From an uncultured Phycisphaerae bacterium (GTDB lineage: Bacteria; Planctomycetota; Phycisphaerae; UBA1845; Fen-1342): DNA of 34,003 nucleotides. The stretch covers positions 1 to 34,003 of the forward strand of contig CALGJV010000024.1 of the NCBI GenBank assembly GCA_937928595.1. The letters run 5' to 3'. Below, one piece after another: positions 1 to 7,216 of this stretch. Position 1 is the stretch's first letter; every line of letters starts with the position of its first letter. A model generated the notes under the pieces. It ran no database searches. It saw only the letters and a list, made by a program, of their open reading frames with translations, and had not been told where the DNA came from. Made by a program: the position numbers and the translations under genes.

Positions 1-90
1 CAAGGCCGCCACCAACTTCTCGAGCGCTTCCGAGCCCGTCGCCGTGCTGCGCATGGCGAGGATATACGCGCGGGCGCGCTCCCAGCGCAA
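1..90 (-). CDS. Partial unknown protein, runs off left edge
   Basis: The reverse strand is open from an in-frame TGA at 109-111 to the window edge. Its codons end almost always in G or C from about 99 leftward, which is the coding signature of the neighbouring genes. Possible starts are TTG at 90 and ATG at 54. The fragment begins LRWERARAYILAMRS when read from the TTG. It is too short to assign to a family. It would be the 5' end of a gene whose remainder lies outside the window. An alternative is that it is the 3' part of a gene broken by a frameshift near 110, but the reverse strand further upstream is full of stops. Confidence is low. Confidence 0.3.
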   Translation of the reverse strand, partial: MRWERARAYILAMRSTATGSEALEKLVAAL

Positions 91-273
91 GGGGTTCTTG
101 GCAGAAAATCAGAAAATCCTTGCAGACGGGTGAAGTGTTACTTCGATCTGCTGATCGAGCCGAGAAATGTGGAGGTCGGGTGCGCGCTACTCGACGCGCA
201 CTCTGGCGTCTACCCCGGTGGGAACGACCTCCTCCTCAACACCTAGAGGCTATTCCCCGCGCCCCGCCCCGGC

Positions 274-300
274 AAGAAAAATCGACGCCCGGCCGTCGAT
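274..300 (-). terminator. Intrinsic terminator of the ACT-DUF2752-Fe-S operon
   Basis: Read on the minus strand, a perfect 7-bp stem (ATCGACG / CGTCGAT) with a 6-nt GC loop is followed at once by TTTTTCTT. This is a textbook Rho-independent terminator, about 80 nt past the stop codon of the Fe-S protein. The rest of 91-378 shows no convincing gene. A 38-codon plus-strand reading (GTG 130 to TAG 246) has decent third-position GC but no ribosome-binding site or recognisable homology. Confidence 0.75.
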
Positions 301-378
301 GGCCACGCCCCGAGCGGGTGAAGCCCCGGGAGCCGCCCTGTGCAGAACCTAGGCCCGAACCGTCCGCGGGTGCTCGCC

Positions 379-1551
379 TCACTCGTCGGCCGGCGGACTG
401 TAACCCTCTATCTTATAAGGAGATAGCAGCCAGCGCCCCGCCGCGCGGTCAAAGTACGGCTCCGTGATCGCCGCCCGGATCGCCGCCTCGTCCGTCTTCG
501 CCGGGTCATACGTGATCCGGACGGCGGAGCCCGCAGGCGCCGGCCAGACCTCGATGCGGCAGGACTTCGCGAGCGCGGGCTCGGCCGCCCCGATGTGATC
601 CGCGAATCGCAACGCGCTGTGGCGGCAGTTCACGCCGGCAATCCGCACGGTGAGCTGCGCGGTCGCCTTCGGCAGCGCGCCGCGCGTCACGACGACGGAC
701 GGCAGCGGCAGTGCATACGTGGCCGCGACGGCCCCGCCGACGCAGGCCAGGAGCACGGCAACGAGCACGGCTTGCGGCCAGCGCCGCCCCAACCGCCGCG
801 GCGGGCCCCACACGAGCGCCCCGCCGGCCTTCGGGGGACAGGCAGCCACGCACTCCAGGCAGCCGATGCATCGGGCGGCGGTCACGTCGGCGACATGGTC
901 CACGCGGATGCCCATCGGGCACGCCCGCCGGCACGCCCCGCAGTCGAGGCAGGTGCCCGGGTCGCGCTTCACCCGCGCCAGCCCGACCCGCGCGAACGGA
1001 CTGAGCACCGCCGCCAGCGGACACAGCCAGCGGCAGAATGGCATGATCACCAGCAGCGAGGCCGCGCCGATCGCGCCCGCGATGACGTACGCCCACAGCG
1101 TGATGTCCGTGCCGTGGCGACTGATGAGGGCGTAACAAGGGTCGTAACCGCGGAACACGAGCTCGCCGATCGTCCACGTGCAGTACAGGATGACGGCCAG
1201 GACGACGTACTTCAGCAGGGCCAGCGCGCGATCGAGCCCGTACGGCACGGTCCGGGCCCGCAGACCCAGCCGCCGCGCGCCGCTCTGAAGCCACTCCGAG
1301 AGCGCGCCGATCGGACAGGCGTAGCCGCAGAACGCCCGCCGCAGCAGCAACGTCATGACGACCACGGCCGCGAGGATGTAGAAGTTGGAAACCCCCAGCG
1401 AGCAGATCAGGTTGCCTTCGCGGAAGTAGTTGTAGGCCGCCTCCACCCCGCCGAACGGACACCAGCGCTCCGCGTGGCCGGCGAAGGCGTAGACGCCCAG
1501 CAGCGTGAGGGCCACGAACCCCAATTGCACGACGCGGCGAGTCCGGCGCAT
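379..1551 (-). CDS. Polyferredoxin-type membrane 4Fe-4S protein (Fer4_5/NapH-like)
   Basis: This 390-residue integral membrane electron-transfer protein has TM segments around residues 8-25, 55-71, 112-130, 150-170 and 258-282. Two CX3CP motifs characteristic of the NapH/NosR/CcoG-type Fer4_5 fold lie at C75/C79 and C173/C177. Two classical CX2CX2CX3CP clusters follow at C201-C211 and C228-C238. After a last membrane helix comes a 70-90 residue C-terminal domain (about 298-367). Its alternating strand/helix pattern resembles a heavy-metal-associated or ferredoxin-like fold, but it has NCRHSA instead of a CXXC metal site. It is the last gene of an operon behind a DUF2752 protein (17-nt gap) and an ACT protein, and a terminator follows. 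It probably passes electrons across or along the inner membrane. The donor and acceptor are unknown. The family is well supported and the specific role is not. Confidence 0.85.
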   Translation of the reverse strand: MRRTRRVVQLGFVALTLLGVYAFAGHAERWCPFGGVEAAYNYFREGNLICSLGVSNFYILAAVVVMTLLLRRAFCGYACPIGALSEWLQSGARRLGLRARTVPYGLDRALALLKYVVLAVILYCTWTIGELVFRGYDPCYALISRHGTDITLWAYVIAGAIGAASLLVIMPFCRWLCPLAAVLSPFARVGLARVKRDPGTCLDCGACRRACPMGIRVDHVADVTAARCIGCLECVAACPPKAGGALVWGPPRRLGRRWPQAVLVAVLLACVGGAVAATYALPLPSVVVTRGALPKATAQLTVRIAGVNCRHSALRFADHIGAAEPALAKSCRIEVWPAPAGSAVRITYDPAKTDEAAIRAAITEPYFDRAAGRWLLSPYKIEGYSPPADE

Positions 1552-1568
1552 GAACGGTCACCCGGGCG

Positions 1569-2060
1569 TCAGCGATACGGCAGCGTGCCGTCGATGCGCC
1601 CGGCGACCATCTTAAACGCCCAGCCCGCCAGGATCACCGCCAGGAGTGCGAAAAACACCCAAGTCGGCGCGATTCTCCGCTTTATCGGGCGCGGCCACCG
1701 CCCGCGCACCACCGCCCAACCCGCGACCGGCACGGCCGCCGCCGTTGCCAGCGCCAGCACGAACCCCGCGGGCTGCACCCATAACGCGCGGCCCCACTGC
1801 CCGCGGACGAAGTGCGCGAACGCGGTCGTCATGCCGCAGGTCGGGCACGGCTGCCCGGTGACGATGAGCATGCCGCAAGGGCCGGACCCGAGCCGCTGGT
1901 GCGTGCCGAAGCCGCGCGGGTCCGGCGGGAGTGACCACGCGACCCCCAGCAACGCCAAGCTCCCGAGCAGCACCCCGACCGCAACGAGACGGGTGACCCC
2001 GGTGCGGTGCGCCGGCCGGGCATACGGCAGCGGGTTGACGTGCTCGTCAGCGGCGGGCAA
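1569..2060 (-). CDS. DUF2752 membrane protein
   Basis: This 163-residue protein carries the DUF2752 hallmark, a CPTCGMTTAF motif at residues 72-81, ahead of an amphipathic helix. Hydrophobic helices lie near 23-41, 97-117 and 134-152. The family is small, membrane-bound and of unknown biochemical function, and its paired cysteines could bind metal or be redox active. The start is only 3 nt from the stop of the upstream ACT gene, and the stop is 17 nt from the start of the Fe-S protein. The three are therefore almost certainly co-transcribed. The pairing with a multi-cluster Fe-S membrane protein suggests a redox or metal-related job, which is inference. Confidence 0.85.
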   Translation of the reverse strand: MPAADEHVNPLPYARPAHRTGVTRLVAVGVLLGSLALLGVAWSLPPDPRGFGTHQRLGSGPCGMLIVTGQPCPTCGMTTAFAHFVRGQWGRALWVQPAGFVLALATAAAVPVAGWAVVRGRWPRPIKRRIAPTWVFFALLAVILAGWAFKMVAGRIDGTLPYR

Positions 2061-2063
2061 CGG

Positions 2064-2534
2064 CTATCCCCGGCGAACCGAGGGCTGCGCCCGCACGGCC
2101 GTCGCTCCCTTGCGACGCGGGCGTCGTTCCGCGAGGACCTTCTCGGCCTTCTTGAGATCCGAGACCCGGAAGATGCCGATGGCCTTGCCGCCGGCCGCGC
2201 CCGCCGTGCAGTACGCGTAGTTCACCGAGATGTGTTCGCTGGCCAGACGCTCCACGACGTCGGCCAACGCGCCGGGCCGGTTCGGGAGGGTCGTGAGCAG
2301 GACTTTGGACTCCGTCGTGGGGAGGTTGAGCTTCGTAAACGCCTGGCGAGCCCGCCCGCTGTCCTCGACCACCAGCCGCAGGACGCCGTGCTCGCTCGCG
2401 TCCATCATGCTCATCGCCACGATGTTGATCTTGTCGCTCGCAAGCTGCTGGCAGACCTGCGCGAGCAGGCCCGGCTTGTTCGCGAGGAAGACGGAGAACT
2501 GCGTGTCCACCAGCGTCCCATTCTCGGTTTTCAT
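2064..2534 (-). CDS. Tandem ACT-domain protein
   Basis: This 156-residue soluble protein is made of two ACT-type ligand-binding modules. The first is at about 10-75 (FSVFLANKPGLLAQVCQQL, then an MDASEHGVLRLVV strand). The second is at about 78-140 (LLTTLPNRPGALADVVERL). The PG-(L/A)-L/A turn that usually binds an amino acid is present in both. There is no catalytic domain, so it is a stand-alone sensor or regulator of the kind often annotated as an amino-acid-binding ACT protein. The basic C-terminal tail after residue 138 is probably disordered. It is the first gene of the operon and has a near-perfect Shine-Dalgarno 5 nt before the ATG. The ligand cannot be told from sequence. Confidence 0.88.
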   Translation of the reverse strand: MKTENGTLVDTQFSVFLANKPGLLAQVCQQLASDKINIVAMSMMDASEHGVLRLVVEDSGRARQAFTKLNLPTTESKVLLTTLPNRPGALADVVERLASEHISVNYAYCTAGAAGGKAIGIFRVSDLKKAEKVLAERRPRRKGATAVRAQPSVRRG

Positions 2535-2539
2535 CGTGG

Positions 2540-2546
2540 CCTCCTT
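2540..2546 (-). promoter_or_regulatory. Strong ribosome-binding site of the ACT gene
   Basis: On the minus strand the sequence AAGGAGG sits 5 nt before ATG 2534, one of the best anti-SD matches in the window, and it fixes the start. Just upstream (2554-2572) is an 8-bp GC stem (CGCCCGGC / GCCGGGCG) with a 3-nt loop, in the leader between the divergent ACT and rnr genes. It has no T-run, so it is not a terminator. Confidence 0.7.
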
Positions 2547-2695
2547 CGAGCCGCGCCCGGCTGGGCCGGGCGCCGGTCCGCGACGGGGCGCCCGTCGTTT
2601 CCTGGCACGACGTGCGACCGGACTCTATCATCGCCCGGAACACGAGCGGCGGCGGCGGCCCGGCCGCGTGCGCGACGCGGTAGCCGGGCCCCCCA

Positions 2696-2701
2696 GAGAG
2701 G
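2696..2701 (+). promoter_or_regulatory. Ribosome-binding site pointing to an ATC start of rnr
   Basis: GAGAGG lies exactly 6 nt before ATC 2708-2710. The reading frame of RNase R is closed upstream by TAG at 2681. It contains no ATG, GTG or TTG before GTG 3029, which would cut off the N-terminal HTH and cold-shock domains. The SD position therefore supports translation starting at or near ATC 2708. Confidence 0.5.
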
Positions 2702-2707
2702 TTCTCC

Positions 2708-4909
2708 ATCACGAAGCCGACCCAGTCGACTCCAGCTTGGCAACGGGCGCTGTTTGCGCATCTGGCCGGTCATCCGGACCGTCCGCTGAAGACACGCGCG
2801 CTGGCCCGGGCGCTCCAGGTTCCTGACACCGATTATACCACCTTCCGCGCCTTCGTTCGCGACTGCCTGGCCGACGGCCGCCTCGTCCTCGGCCCCGGCC
2901 GAACGCTCCGCCTGCCCGACCAGGCCGGGCTCGTCGTCGGCACCTATCGCGCCCATCCGCGCGGGTTCGGCTTCCTCCAGCGGCCCGGCAAGCCCGACGT
3001 TTACGTCGCCCGCGACCGCACCGCCGGTGTGCTCGACGGCGACCGTGTCGCCGCCCGTCTGACGCGCGGCACGCGCCGCGACGCCCCGGAAGCCGAGATC
3101 GTCCGGCTGGTCGCTCGCTCGACCCGGCCGCTGGTCGGAATCGTGCTCCGGGAGCGCGGCGCCTGGCTCGTGCGCCCGGTCGGCCGCGACGCCCGACCTC
3201 CCCTCCGGGTGGACGAGGCCGGCCGCGCGGGGGCCCGCGCCGGTGAACTCGTGGTCGTCGTACCGAACGACGCGCTCGACGACCGGGTCCCGCACGGCCG
3301 CATCGTGGAACGTCTCGGCGACGCCGTCGACGCGCGCACCCACATCCGCGCCGTCATCCGTCGGCACGAGCTGCCCGACACGTTTCCACCCGGGGCCCGG
3401 CAGGCCGCCGAGCGCGCCGCCGCGGCGTTCGATCCGAACGCGCTGGACGGCCGCACCGACCTCCGCGAGCTGCTGGTGATCACGATCGACCCACCGGACG
3501 CCCGCGACTTCGACGATGCCATCTCGATCGAGTCGCTGGCGGGCGGCCGGACGCGACTCGGCGTTCACATCGCCGACGTGGCGCATTTCGTCCCGAGCGG
3601 CGGCGCGCTCGACCGCGAAGCGCGCCGTCGCGGCACCAGCGTGTACTTCCCCGGCCTCGTGCTCCCGATGCTGCCCGAGGCCCTGTCGGCGGGCGTGTGC
3701 AGCCTCCAGCCGGGTCAGCCCCGCTACGCCCGCAGCGTCTTCATCACCTACGACAGCCAGGCGCGCGTGGCGGAGACGCGCTTCGCCCGCACGCTGATCT
3801 GCTCCGCTGCGCGCTTGACCTACGAGGCGGCGTCCGCGGCGCTCGAGGGCACGGCGGGGAACATCGCGCCCCCCGTGCTCGGGCTGCTGCGCGAAGCCGC
3901 GACGCTCGCCCGCCGCATCCGCCAGCGTCGACTCCGCGACGGCATGATCTCGCTCGCGCTGCCCGAGGTGCGGATCGAACTCGATGAGCGCGGCCGCGTC
4001 ACGGCCGCCGGCCCCGCCGACGCCAGTTTCTCGCATACGCTGATCGAAATGTTCATGGTCGAGGCGAACGAGGCCGTCTCGCGACGCCTCACCCAGGCCG
4101 GCCTGACGCACCTGCGCCGCATCCACCCGCCGCCCGCGCCGGAGGAAGCCGAGCACCTGCGGGCCCTCGCACCGCTCCTCGGCCGCCGCCCGCCGATCGC
4201 GCTGGACCGCGCGACGATCCAGGATCTGCTCACCGCGACGCGCGGCCGGCCCGAAGAATCGGCGGTGCACTACATCCTGCTGCGCTCGCTGCCGCAGGCC
4301 ACCTACGACCCCGGCCGCGTGGGGCACTTCGCGCTGGCCAGCCGCGACTACTGCCACTTCACCTCGCCCATCCGCCGCTACCCGGATCTCACGGTCCATC
4401 GCCTGCTGGATTCCCTGCTGACCGGGCCGGCGGGACGCGGGCGTCGGCACGCGGACGACGCCGCGACGGACCTCGAACTGGCGGCGTTGGGCCGGGAGAC
4501 CAGCGCGGCCGAGCGACGCGCTCAGCAGGCGGCGCGGGAGGCACAGGCCGCGTTGCTCGCGCTGTTCATGAAGAGCCGCCTCGGCGAGGTCTGCGCGGGC
4601 CTCATCACCGGCGTGACGTCATTCGGGGTGTTCGTACAAATCCGCCCCTACCTTGCCGAAGGCTTGATTCGCGTCGGCGATTTCGGCCCGGACGAGTGGC
4701 GGTACGACCGCGAGCACGCGCTCTTCGTCGGGCGCCGCAGTGGCCGGCAGGTGTTCGTGGGGCAGCCCGTCCGGGTGCTCGTCGCGGCCGTGGACGAGTT
4801 CCGCAACGAAATCATCCTTCTCCCGGCGGATGGCGGCCCGATCGGTGTCGCCGGCCGCGGCCCCCGCGGCGTTATCCGGACCCGACGCGGGCGGCGAAAG
4901 TCACGATAG
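2708..4909 (+). CDS. rnr: Ribonuclease R
   Basis: This is a processive 3'-5' exoribonuclease of the RNB family that degrades structured RNA in the cytoplasm. From 2708 it is about 733 residues, normal for RNase R. The order is a winged-helix N-terminus (about 11-68, WQRALFAHLAG onward), a cold-shock domain with the HPRGFGFLQ motif (about 72-130), the RNB domain with catalytic DPPDARDFDDA near residues 261-271, a C-terminal S1 domain (about 620-700, ITGVTSFGVFVQI) and a basic tail (RTRRGRRKSR). The only canonical start codon in frame is GTG 3029. That start would remove the conserved HTH and half of the first cold-shock domain, so I place the start at ATC 2708 behind a GAGAGG site. The gene stands alone, divergent from the ACT operon. 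Product is certain and start uncertain. Confidence 0.93.
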   Translation: MTKPTQSTPAWQRALFAHLAGHPDRPLKTRALARALQVPDTDYTTFRAFVRDCLADGRLVLGPGRTLRLPDQAGLVVGTYRAHPRGFGFLQRPGKPDVYVARDRTAGVLDGDRVAARLTRGTRRDAPEAEIVRLVARSTRPLVGIVLRERGAWLVRPVGRDARPPLRVDEAGRAGARAGELVVVVPNDALDDRVPHGRIVERLGDAVDARTHIRAVIRRHELPDTFPPGARQAAERAAAAFDPNALDGRTDLRELLVITIDPPDARDFDDAISIESLAGGRTRLGVHIADVAHFVPSGGALDREARRRGTSVYFPGLVLPMLPEALSAGVCSLQPGQPRYARSVFITYDSQARVAETRFARTLICSAARLTYEAASAALEGTAGNIAPPVLGLLREAATLARRIRQRRLRDGMISLALPEVRIELDERGRVTAAGPADASFSHTLIEMFMVEANEAVSRRLTQAGLTHLRRIHPPPAPEEAEHLRALAPLLGRRPPIALDRATIQDLLTATRGRPEESAVHYILLRSLPQATYDPGRVGHFALASRDYCHFTSPIRRYPDLTVHRLLDSLLTGPAGRGRRHADDAATDLELAALGRETSAAERRAQQAAREAQAALLALFMKSRLGEVCAGLITGVTSFGVFVQIRPYLAEGLIRVGDFGPDEWRYDREHALFVGRRSGRQVFVGQPVRVLVAAVDEFRNEIILLPADGGPIGVAGRGPRGVIRTRRGRRKSR

Positions 4910-4932
4910 AAAAAAGAGGGCACCAGGTGCCC
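4909..4932 (-). terminator. Minus-strand intrinsic terminator, probably for mnmE
   Basis: On the minus strand the perfect palindrome GGGCACCTGGTGCCC is followed by TCTTTTTTCTATC, which fits a Rho-independent terminator reading leftward. The only upstream minus-strand gene is mnmE, whose stop is 330 nt away. The T-run overlaps the last base of rnr. On the plus strand the hairpin has no T-run. Confidence 0.6.
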
Positions 4933-5261
4933 TGGGGCGTCCCGGTGCTCTCCGGAGGGGAAAGAAGCCAGGTACTTCTGTGGACCTCGTCAACCAAGGT
5001 CCGGTATTTATGACTCCAACCAGTATAAGACATCGGCCGGGTGCCGATCAACACCCCCAAAGCCGGTGCGGAGTTCGCGGCCATCGCTCACTCCAAACCT
5101 ATTCATCGGCCGGACGTTTCGCAAAATTTAGTCGCGTCGCGGCGTTCGGTGGCAGAACCGTCACGTTTCCAAGCAGACCCGACCAAACGGGCTGAATGTG
5201 CAGTATTATCGGACTACACGCCGTTTAAAGCTCCGGCTTCAACCTCCGCGGAACCGCGCGG
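4910..5261. other. Intergenic gap between convergent rnr and mnmE
   Basis: These 352 bases are visibly less GC-rich than their surroundings and hold no convincing protein gene. I found the terminator palindrome at 4918-4932 and a 10-nt direct repeat CATCGGCCGG at 5031-5040 and 5104-5113. I checked for tRNA T-loop (GTTCRA) and SRP tetraloop signatures and saw neither. The stretch is the probable 3' untranslated tail of mnmE, or it may carry an unrecognised small RNA on the minus strand. Confidence 0.5.
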
Positions 5262-6599
5262 TTATTTACCGATGCAGAACCGGGCGAAAATCTGCCCCAG
5301 CACTTCCTCATCAACCGGGGCCGCAGCCGCCGTCGCCAGGACGTTCACGGCTTCGCGCAATTCGAGTGCGACAATCTCCGGGGCGTCGGCCGCCCGGGCC
5401 CGCTGCACGGCCGCACAAGCCGCACGGCGGGCGTCCTCATCCACGCCGATCCCCGGCATCTCGCTGCCCGCCCGCAGCGCCGCCGCCAGTGCGCGGCGCA
5501 ACTCGGCCAGGCCCGCGCCGGTCAACGCGCTAACCACCACACAGGCGGTGAACGCGGAGGACAACTCCGGCCGGTCAGTCTGCCGGGACGCTATGCGGTC
5601 GCACTTGCTCAACACGAGCACCCCCCTTCTCCCCGCGATGGCCGCGGCCGTCGCGGCTTCTTCTTGGGTCCACGCCTCGTCGGCCGGATGCACCCAGAGC
5701 ACGACATCGGCCTGCGCCGCGGCGCGCTCGGCGGCGCGACGGGCGGCGCGCTCGAGTTCGTCGGCGGAGCGACCGAGCCCCGCGCAGTCCTGTAGCCGGC
5801 AGCGAACCCCCTCGCAATCGAACTCGGCCGTCAGCACGTCGCGTGTCGTTCCGTTGATCGGCGACACGAGCGCCCGGTCCGCCCCGATCAGCGCGTTGAA
5901 CAGCGTGCTCTTGCCGGCGTTCGGTCGCCCGACCAGCGTCACGTGGGGCAACGCGACGCCGCGCGGTCCGGGGGCGGTCGGAGCCGTCAGCGCGGCAAGC
6001 ACCTCATCGAGGCCGGTCCGCAGGTCGTCGTCGGAAATGAACCGCACATCTTCCTCGTCCACGAAGTCGATGCCGGCCTCGACCCGCGCCAGCAGGTCCA
6101 GCAGCCGCTCGCGGACCGCGTTCCGGTCGTCCGCGGCCCGGGTGCACAGTGCGCGGGCGGCCTGCCGCAGCGTCGCGGCCTGGTCGGCCTCGAGCAGCGC
6201 GAGCACGCCCTCGACCTGCCGCGCGTCGAGCTTGCCGCGGCGCAGCGCCCGCGCGGTGAACTCGCCCGGCAACGCCCAGCGGGCCCCCGCTGCGACGAGT
6301 TTGTCCAGCAGAGCCCGCAGCAACGGCGGCGACCCCGGCACCTGCAGTTCGACCACGTCGTCGCCCGTGTAGCTCCGCGGACCGCGGAACCAGCACGCGA
6401 CCGCCGGCACCGTGTGTTCGGGGTCCAGGTGCACGCGGGCCGCCGTCCACGCGCCGGCAACTCCCGGCGGCGGCCCCGCCCCCAGCCCGGCCGCCAGCGC
6501 AAAGCTGTCCGGCCCGCTCAGGCGGATGACCCCCACGGGCGCCGCCTGCCAGGCCGTCGAAACCGCCACGATCGTGTCATTCAGCGCCGGGAGGTTCAC
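5262..6599 (-). CDS. mnmE: tRNA modification GTPase MnmE (TrmE)
   Basis: With MnmG, this enzyme installs the 5-(carboxymethyl)aminomethyl group on U34 of certain tRNAs. The 445 residues comprise an N-terminal folate-binding domain (about 1-118, opening DTIVAVSTA), a helical domain, an inserted G domain (about 215-375) and the C-terminal FCIGK motif whose cysteine is essential. The P-loop GRPNAGKS is at 224-231 and G2 GTTRDV at 250-255. G3 reads DCAG (271-274) instead of DTAG, and G4 reads SKCD (331-334) instead of NKXD. The start is GTG 6599, which gives the usual short N-terminus before DTI. It is transcribed divergently from the Nudix gene. Its -10-like box sits so close to the GTG that the mRNA may be leaderless. 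Confidence 0.95.
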   Translation of the reverse strand: MNLPALNDTIVAVSTAWQAAPVGVIRLSGPDSFALAAGLGAGPPPGVAGAWTAARVHLDPEHTVPAVACWFRGPRSYTGDDVVELQVPGSPPLLRALLDKLVAAGARWALPGEFTARALRRGKLDARQVEGVLALLEADQAATLRQAARALCTRAADDRNAVRERLLDLLARVEAGIDFVDEEDVRFISDDDLRTGLDEVLAALTAPTAPGPRGVALPHVTLVGRPNAGKSTLFNALIGADRALVSPINGTTRDVLTAEFDCEGVRCRLQDCAGLGRSADELERAARRAAERAAAQADVVLWVHPADEAWTQEEAATAAAIAGRRGVLVLSKCDRIASRQTDRPELSSAFTACVVVSALTGAGLAELRRALAAALRAGSEMPGIGVDEDARRAACAAVQRARAADAPEIVALELREAVNVLATAAAAPVDEEVLGQIFARFCIGK

Positions 6600-6605
6600 G
6601 GTCGC

Positions 6606-6611
6606 ATTCTA
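6606..6611 (-). promoter_or_regulatory. Putative -10 box of mnmE
   Basis: TAGAAT (minus strand) lies 6 nt before GTG 6599. If used, transcription would begin at about the start codon and give a leaderless mRNA. No good -35 is seen 16-18 nt upstream, and no Shine-Dalgarno is present. Confidence 0.35.
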
Positions 6612-6626
6612 CGCCGGTCCCGCCGA

Positions 6627-6632
6627 TATAAT
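6627..6632 (+). promoter_or_regulatory. Putative -10 box of the Nudix-M50 operon
   Basis: A perfect TATAAT stands out in this GC-rich sequence, 53 nt before ATG 6686. The -35 position 17 nt upstream is poor (GCATTC). It lies back to back with the mnmE -10-like box, giving a compact divergent promoter. Confidence 0.5.
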
Positions 6633-6685
6633 CTGTGGCCCGCGGGCGAGCGGCGCCTGCGCTACCGAGTCTGACGGCGACCACC

Positions 6686-7216
6686 ATGCCCCCCGCGGCA
6701 GTTCTCTTCGAAGGCCGGCGTTTCCGGGTCGAGCGGCGCGAGCGGCCCACCGCCACCGGCCCGCACCCGTACGATGTGGTCGTCCACCCGGGCGCGGCCG
6801 TGATCCTGCCGGTCCTTGACGACGGTCGGATCGTGCTGATTCACAACTACCGCGTGGCCGCGGCGGCTGAGCTGCTTGAAGTGCCCGCCGGCACCCTCGA
6901 TCCGGGCGAGACGCCCGCGGCGTGCGCTGCCCGCGAGCTGACCGAGGAGACGGGCTACCGAGCCGCGACCGTGACGCCGCTGCTGGCGTTCTACTCCTCG
7001 CCGGGCATGATGACCGAACGGATGCACCTCTTCCTCGCGACCGGGCTGACGCCCGGCCCGACCGCCCACGAGGCCGGCGAGCAAATCCGCGTCACCACGC
7101 TCTCGCTGTCCGAGGCGCTGGCGGCCATCTCCGCCGGCCGCATCGTGGACGGCAAGACCATCGTCGCCCTGCTCTATTACGACCGCTTCATCCGCGGCGA
7201 AGGGATCCGGACATGA
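6686..7216 (+). CDS. Nudix hydrolase, ADP-ribose pyrophosphatase-like
   Basis: This 176-residue protein has a complete Nudix box at residues 69-91: G-T-L-D-P-G-E, seven residues, then RELTEETG. The arrangement before the box (HNYRVAAAAELLEVPAGTLDPGE) and the SPGMMTERMHLFLA strand after it are typical of NudF-type enzymes, which hydrolyse ADP-ribose to AMP and ribose 5-phosphate with Mg2+. It is cytoplasmic. I chose ATG 6686 because the longer GTG 6635 start adds a low-quality stretch immediately after the -10 box. The stop overlaps the ATG of the M50 protease gene by 4 nt (ATGA), so translation of the two is probably coupled. The substrate is not proven. Confidence 0.88.
   Translation: MPPAAVLFEGRRFRVERRERPTATGPHPYDVVVHPGAAVILPVLDDGRIVLIHNYRVAAAAELLEVPAGTLDPGETPAACAARELTEETGYRAATVTPLLAFYSSPGMMTERMHLFLATGLTPGPTAHEAGEQIRVTTLSLSEALAAISAGRIVDGKTIVALLYYDRFIRGEGIRT

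Noticed and set aside
2554-2572. GC hairpin as a terminator between ACT and rnr
   Set aside because: It lies between two divergent genes and no T-run follows on either strand.
5031-5113. CATCGGCCGG pair as a mobile-element duplication
   Set aside because: At ten bases and this GC content, two copies can arise by chance. There are no inverted ends or transposase.
4910-5261. SRP RNA, tRNA or other known structural RNA in the gap
   Set aside because: I found no GTTCRA T-loop with matching acceptor stem, no SRP GGAA-type tip sequence and no long conserved helix.
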